Shown here one piece after another: positions 60,226-64,000 of a stretch of 64,000 nt of DNA. The position numbers were made by a program, and so were the translations under genes. Numbering within the stretch: position 1 is the stretch's first letter; each line of letters begins with the position of its first letter. Source of the DNA: Oscillospiraceae bacterium (lineage in GTDB: Bacteria; Bacillota_A; Clostridia; Oscillospirales; Oscillospiraceae); NCBI GenBank assembly GCA_021771675.1, contig JAETOP010000003.1, positions 19,011 through 83,010 of the forward strand, given 5' to 3'. The notes below the pieces were generated by a model that worked only from the letters and a program-made list of their open reading frames with translations, was not told where the DNA came from and ran no database searches.

Positions 60226-61767
60226 TTATTTTGCGTATTCGATGGCCTTGGTCTCCCGGATGACGTTGACCTTGATCTGGCCGGGATATTCCAACTCGGC
60301 CTCGATCTTCTTGGCAATGTCCCGGGCCAGGAGGATCATGCTGTCCTCGGTGACCTCCTCGGGCTTGACCATAATGCGGACCTCCCGGCCTGCCTGGATG
60401 GCATAGGCCTTGTCCACGCCGGGATAGGAGCCGGTGAGCTCCTCCAGCTTTTGCAGACGGCGGATATAATTCTCCACGTTCTCTCTCCGGGCACCGGGAC
60501 GGGCGGCGGAGATGGCATCAGCGGCCTGAACCAGCACGGCGATGACGGTCTTGGGCTCCACGTCTCCGTGGTGGGCCTCGATGGCGTTGACGATGACGGG
60601 GTTCTCCTTGAACTTCCGGGCCAGGTCGGCGCCCAACTGCACATGGCTACCCTCCACCTCGTGGTCGATGGACTTGCCCAGATCATGCAGCAGGCCTGCC
60701 CGCTTTGCCATGGCCACATCCACGCCAAGCTCGGCGGCCATGAGCCCCGCAATGTGGGCCACCTCGATGGAGTGGTTCAGCACGTTCTGGCCATAGGACG
60801 TGCGGTACTTCTGACGGCCCAGAATCTTAATAAGCTCCGGGTTCAGGTTGTGAACGCCGGTCTCGTAGCAGGCCCGCTCGCCCTCCTCCCGGATGGTGCG
60901 GTCCACTTCCTTCCGTGCCTTCTCCACCATATCCTCGATGCGGGTGGGGTGGATACGGCCGTCCACGATCAACTTCTCCAGGGCCAGCCGGGCGACCTCC
61001 CGGCGGACGGGGTCGAAGGAACTGACGGTGATGGCCTCGGGGGTATCGTCGATGATCAGATCCACACCGGTGATGGTCTCCAGGGTGCGGATATTCCGGC
61101 CTTCTCTGCCGATAATCCGGCCCTTCATCTCGTCGTTGGGCAGCGTAACCACGGAAACGGTGGTCTCGGCGGCGTGGTCGGCGGCGCAGCGCTGAATGGC
61201 AGTGGCGATAATTTCACGCCCCTTTTCCTCGGCTTCGTCCTTCAGCTGCTGCTCAATTTCCTTGATCTTCTGGGCGGCGTCGTGGCGCACATCCTGCTCG
61301 ATGGAGTCCAGCAAATACTGCTTTGCCTGCTCCTGGGTCAGACCGGAAATCTGCTCCAGGGTGGCTAACTGCTCTTTGCGGATTTCCTCCGCCTGGGCTT
61401 GGGTCTGGGCCACGTTTGCCAGACGCTTGTTCAGTTCCTCTTCCTTGCGCTCGAAAGCCTCTGTTTTCTTGTCCAGGGCGGCTTCCTTCTGCTCCAGGCG
61501 GCGCTCCTGCTTGGCCAGCTCCGCACGGCGCTCTTTAACTTCCTTGTCGTGTTCTGTGCGAGATTTATGGATTTCATCCTTGGCCTCTACCAGCATTTCC
61601 TTCTTCCGGTTCTCACCGGTGCGGATGGCCTCATTGATGAGCCGGGTAGCTTCTTCCTCTGCCGAGCCGATGGCACGCTCGGCCACCTTCTTGCGGTAGA
61701 GGATGCCGCCCCCAAAGCCCAGAGCAGCGGTCAGGATGGCAACAATAACGGTAATCAACCATTCCAT
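60226..61767 (-). CDS. rny: Ribonuclease Y
   Basis: A 513-residue membrane-bound endoribonuclease that starts mRNA decay in Bacillota. An N-terminal helix ([21 protein letters not shown]) anchors it, and a coiled coil of about 150 charged residues follows. A KH domain ([17 protein letters not shown]) binds RNA, and the HD domain ([17 protein letters not shown]) cuts it. The C-terminus [21 protein letters not shown] is characteristic. The length is typical. Its promoter lies about 375 bases upstream, giving a long leader. Confidence 0.97.
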   Translation of the reverse strand: MEWLITVIVAILTAALGFGGGILYRKKVAERAIGSAEEEATRLINEAIRTGENRKKEMLVEAKDEIHKSRTEHDKEVKERRAELAKQERRLEQKEAALDKKTEAFERKEEELNKRLANVAQTQAQAEEIRKEQLATLEQISGLTQEQAKQYLLDSIEQDVRHDAAQKIKEIEQQLKDEAEEKGREIIATAIQRCAADHAAETTVSVVTLPNDEMKGRIIGREGRNIRTLETITGVDLIIDDTPEAITVSSFDPVRREVARLALEKLIVDGRIHPTRIEDMVEKARKEVDRTIREEGERACYETGVHNLNPELIKILGRQKYRTSYGQNVLNHSIEVAHIAGLMAAELGVDVAMAKRAGLLHDLGKSIDHEVEGSHVQLGADLARKFKENPVIVNAIEAHHGDVEPKTVIAVLVQAADAISAARPGARRENVENYIRRLQKLEELTGSYPGVDKAYAIQAGREVRIMVKPEEVTEDSMILLARDIAKKIEAELEYPGQIKVNVIRETKAIEYAK

Positions 61768-62135
61768 AATTCTTACAGCACACCTCCTTCCAAAAAATTA
61801 CGGCCAGGAGTGTGCGTCAAAGCCCATGTGAAATTTTTTGCAAAACCACGGCCAAAACCGTGTGGATCAGCATCAAAACGCCATGTGGCGATAAACGCAG
61901 TTCCCGGCCAGATGCCGGTTTCAGGCAACCTCCCCAAATTACTTCTTGATGGTTTGGGCGAGGGATTTTTGCCTGGCAAAAGGTCTGACAATACCGGTAC
62001 ATTTTGCATATCATGGTATTTTCAAAACCCACTGTCAGAGGAAAAGATTCATCCAAACCACAAAGGGGCTGTTTTTAGAAGTGCCTGAAATACAAAACCC
62101 GGGCATAAGCCAGCTGGGTCAGTGTACAACATACC
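61768..62135 (-). other. Long 5' leader of rny (about 370 bases)
   Basis: From the promoter at 62142-62170 to the rny ATG no convincing gene is seen. The minus strand contains hairpins such as CCACACGG-TTTT-GGCCGTGG and CGCCACATGGCG. The length suggests regulation of RNase Y through its own mRNA, but no known riboswitch is recognised. Confidence 0.5.
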
Positions 62136-62141
62136 AAACTT

Positions 62142-62170
62142 ATTTTACTTGCATCCTGCCGGAATGTCAA
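62142..62170 (-). promoter_or_regulatory. Promoter of rny
   Basis: Minus strand: TTGACA (62165-62170), 17 bases, TAAAAT (62142-62147), a near-consensus SigA promoter. Confidence 0.85.
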
Positions 62171-62299
62171 GAAAAAAATCATCCGCATTACAAAGCGGAT
62201 TCGTGTCCGCCGTCCTGAAAAAATGCACCAGTTTTTCCTTGAGGAGCCTGCGCACCTCTTTTTCCCGCAGATGTGTCGGTGTTGCCTTAGAAAATAGGT

Positions 62300-62328
62300 T
62301 TGACAACCGGAAAAGAATTGGGTAAAAT
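62300..62328 (+). promoter_or_regulatory. Promoter of mgtE
   Basis: TTGACA at 62300-62305, 17 bases, TAAAAT at 62323-62328. It is divergent to the rny promoter. Confidence 0.85.
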
Positions 62329-62364
62329 AGTATTATCTGTGCGAACAAAAAAGGAGGGAATACC

Positions 62365-62442
62365 ATGGACGCCGGCGGCAGTGGCAATATACCGGGCCGA
62401 AGTAGGATGCGGTCTGCTTCCGTGGCAGACCCGAACCTTTGA
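62365..62442 (+). CDS. Possible 25-residue leader peptide before mgtE
   Basis: AAGGAGGG at 62350-62357 stands 7 bases before an ATG that opens 25 codons ending at TGA 62442. The start reads MDAGGSGNIPGRSRM. The hairpin GGTCTGC/GCAGACC (62411-62431) lies within it. mgtE begins 48 bases later. Mg-transporter genes in other bacteria use leader peptides or Mg-sensing RNAs. I do not see the known M-box pattern, so this may be another leader type or chance. Confidence 0.45.
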   Translation: MDAGGSGNIPGRSRMRSASVADPNL

Positions 62443-62490
62443 CACCCCGTATTTTGCCTCCCAGATTTTGAATATTTAAGGAGGTAAATT

Positions 62491-63870
62491 ATGGCAGAAC
62501 GTTTTGAAATTGTGGAAAAGACACTCCTGCAAATGCTGGAGAATAAGAAGTATACCACGCTGCGGGACATTCTCATCACCATGAATCCCAGCGACGTGGC
62601 CGGTATTTTTAACGATTTGGAAGAGAAGCAGGTTCCGCTCATGTTCCGCCTGCTGCCCAAGGAGCTGGCGGCGGAGACCTTTGTGGAAATGGAATCCGAT
62701 ACCCAGGCGCTGCTGATTCAGGGCTTCTCCGACAATGAGCTGAAGGAAGTGCTCAGCGAGCTGTATGTGGACGACGCCGCCGACCTGGTGGAGGAGATGC
62801 CTGCCACGGTGGTGCGCCGAATCCTGGAGCAGGCCGATCCGGAAATGCGCAGCTCCATCAATCAAATTCTCCGGTATCCTGAAAACTCCGCCGGTTCCAT
62901 CATGACCACGGAGTATGTGGCCCTGCGGCCCAACATGACCGTGGAGGAGTCCATCCTCCGCATCCGCCGCCAGGGTGTGGACAAGGAGACCATCTATACC
63001 TGCTACGTCATCGACACCGACCGAACATTGCTGGGTCTGGTCACGGTGAAGGACCTGCTGCTGTGCGATGACGACAACGTGAGAATCAATGACATTATGA
63101 TGACAAACCTGATCTCCGTCACCACCCAGGACGACCAGGAAGAAGTGGCCCGGATGTTCTCCAAATATAATTTCCTGGCCCTGCCCGTGGTGGACAAGGA
63201 GAACCGGATGGTGGGCATCGTCACCTTCGACGACGCCATGGACGTCATGCAGGACGAGGCCACCGAAGATATGGAGATCATGGCCGCCATCACCCCCTCG
63301 GAGAAGAGCTATATGGCCAGCTCCCCCTTCGAGCTGTTCAAGCACCGCATCCCCTGGCTGATGCTACTGATGGTGTCCGCCACCTTCACCGGCATGATTA
63401 TCAGCGCCTTTGAAACCTCTCTGGGTGTCCTGCCCATCCTCACCGTGTTTATCCCCATGCTGATGGACACCGGAGGCAACAGCGGCTCCCAGTCCTCCGT
63501 CACCATCATCCGTGCCCTGAGCCTGGATGAGCTGAAATTCAGGGATATTTTCAGCGTCATCTGGAAGGAGCTGCGCACCGCCGCCCTCTGCGCTCTGGTG
63601 CTGTCGGCCCTCTGCTTCATCAAGGTGATGCTGGTGGACCGGCTGCTGATGGGCAATGCCAGCGTGACGGTCTGGGTGGATGTGACCGTGTGCCTGACTC
63701 TGGGCGTCACAGTTCTGGTTGCCAAGATCGTGGGCTGCTCCCTGCCCCTGATCGCCAAGCGCCTGGGCTTCGACCCCGCCGTGATGGCCTCCCCCTTCAT
63801 CACCACCATTGTGGACGCCATGAGCCTGCTGCTCTATTTCTTCTTCGCCAAGCTGCTTTTGGGCGTATAA
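62491..63870 (+). CDS. mgtE: Magnesium transporter MgtE
   Basis: A 459-residue Mg2+ channel. The N-terminal superhelix (residues about 15-130; LPKELAAETFVEME) and two CBS domains (about 140-265; IMTTEYVALRPNMTVEESI, VVDKENRMVGIVTFDDAMDVM) form the cytosolic magnesium gate. Five membrane helices follow, with FIPMLMDTGGNSGSQSSVTIIRAL, the pore signature, and DPAVMASPFITTIVDAMSLLLYF at the end. AAGGAGG stands 6 bases before ATG 62491. The gene has its own promoter and leader; no terminator is seen before the IS end. Confidence 0.97.
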   Translation: MAERFEIVEKTLLQMLENKKYTTLRDILITMNPSDVAGIFNDLEEKQVPLMFRLLPKELAAETFVEMESDTQALLIQGFSDNELKEVLSELYVDDAADLVEEMPATVVRRILEQADPEMRSSINQILRYPENSAGSIMTTEYVALRPNMTVEESILRIRRQGVDKETIYTCYVIDTDRTLLGLVTVKDLLLCDDDNVRINDIMMTNLISVTTQDDQEEVARMFSKYNFLALPVVDKENRMVGIVTFDDAMDVMQDEATEDMEIMAAITPSEKSYMASSPFELFKHRIPWLMLLMVSATFTGMIISAFETSLGVLPILTVFIPMLMDTGGNSGSQSSVTIIRALSLDELKFRDIFSVIWKELRTAALCALVLSALCFIKVMLVDRLLMGNASVTVWVDVTVCLTLGVTVLVAKIVGCSLPLIAKRLGFDPAVMASPFITTIVDAMSLLLYFFFAKLLLGV

Positions 63871-63892
63871 AAGAACGGGGCTATTAATACTA

Positions 63893-64000
63893 GGGCGTAT
63901 CTGAAAACTAATTGATCTTAGGAAAGTTGCACAAGAAGCCAAAATGCGATAGAATAAGAGAAAAAGCATGGGGGTATTCGTATGGCAGCAAGACGATATG
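63893..64000 (+). mobile_element. Left end of an insertion sequence, probably IS5-like, cut by the window edge
   Basis: GGGCGTATCTGAAAAC at 63893-63908 looks like a terminal inverted repeat. A short leader follows, then ATG 63982 opening MAARRY, a start common in IS5-type transposases. GGGGG stands 6 bases before it. Only six codons are in the window, so family and intactness cannot be judged. Confidence 0.5.
63982..64000 (+). CDS. Transposase start, partial
   Basis: ATG 63982 and the codons for AARRY are all that is visible before the window ends. They match the N-terminus of many IS5-family DDE transposases. The assignment rests on this short stretch and the terminal-repeat-like sequence 90 bases upstream. 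Confidence 0.4.

Noticed and set aside
61773..62009. 78-codon minus-strand ORF in the rny leader
   Set aside because: It has no ribosome site, no recognisable motifs and runs into the rny ribosome site. More likely part of the leader.
62340..62490. M-box magnesium riboswitch before mgtE
   Set aside because: The conserved M-box core is not visible, and the interval is short and occupied by a ribosome site and small ORF.
1..64000. tRNA or rRNA genes and a replication origin
   Set aside because: No cloverleaf with a TTC-containing T arm, no rRNA blocks and no DnaA-box cluster were noticed on reading; a covariance search would be decisive.

Overview
The window reads as chromosome of an anaerobic, GC-rich member of the Bacillota, most likely Oscillospiraceae/Eubacteriales. 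The support is an anaerobic (cbi-type) cobalamin pathway, a monomeric [FeFe] hydrogenase, DUF3048 and DUF4358 lipoproteins, RNase Y, a 921-residue SecA with a C-terminal zinc tail, strong AGGAGG-type ribosome sites and SigA-type promoters with 17-base spacers. I saw no rRNA or tRNA gene. Everything is judged by reading alone, without database searches.

Layout. 1-7.9 kb (+): a tightly coupled cobalamin operon (cbiF end, cbiG, cbiH, a cbiJ-cbiE-cbiT triple fusion, cbiB, cobD, cbiP, cbiL) closed by a terminator. 8-13.4 kb: a GH3 glycosidase with reversed domain order and an M16C metallopeptidase. 13.5-14.2 kb: a RelB/ParE-type toxin-antitoxin pair. 14.2-16.8 kb (-): Zn-dependent phospholipase-like protein, UMF1-type MFS transporter and a small membrane protein. 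17-24.7 kb (+): AlaX, SecA, PgeF, a solute-binding lipoprotein and a DUF3048 lipoprotein. 25-29.1 kb: GAPDH (+), [FeFe] hydrogenase (-), a D,D-carboxypeptidase (+).

29.4-31.7 kb is the most unusual part: a low-GC cassette holding a TnpB/Cas12-like RuvC nuclease (one frameshift), about 230 bases of non-coding DNA with short anti-repeat matches, and a three-repeat CRISPR-like array (32-base repeats, two 35-base spacers). The cassette is enclosed by inverted repeats of about 100 bp that share an exact 26-bp end, and these resemble the ends of MITE-like elements elsewhere in the window. 31.9-39.4 kb: regulators and signalling (XRE-zinc ribbon, GNAT, RlmD-like methyltransferase, GGDEF protein, BlaI/M56 pair with a perfect 17-bp operator dyad, membrane XRE protein).

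39.6-47.3 kb: a polyferredoxin, pyruvate kinase, an isocitrate-dehydrogenase-like enzyme, a Pro/Thr/Ser/Asp-rich surface protein and a TetR-ABC exporter operon. 47.3-47.7 kb is a 447-bp palindromic MITE. 47.8-53.2 kb (-): FMN reductase, a sigma factor/membrane protein/ABC operon behind a cre-like palindrome, PspC, and a protein derived from a serine recombinase but lacking its catalytic residues. 53.3-60.1 kb (-): aspartate kinase, aldehyde dehydrogenase and an AlgI/DHHW/DUF4358/SGNH set that probably O-acylates an extracellular polymer. 60.2-63.9 kb: RNase Y behind a leader of about 370 bases, and MgtE behind a short leader ORF. The window ends at the left edge of an IS element.
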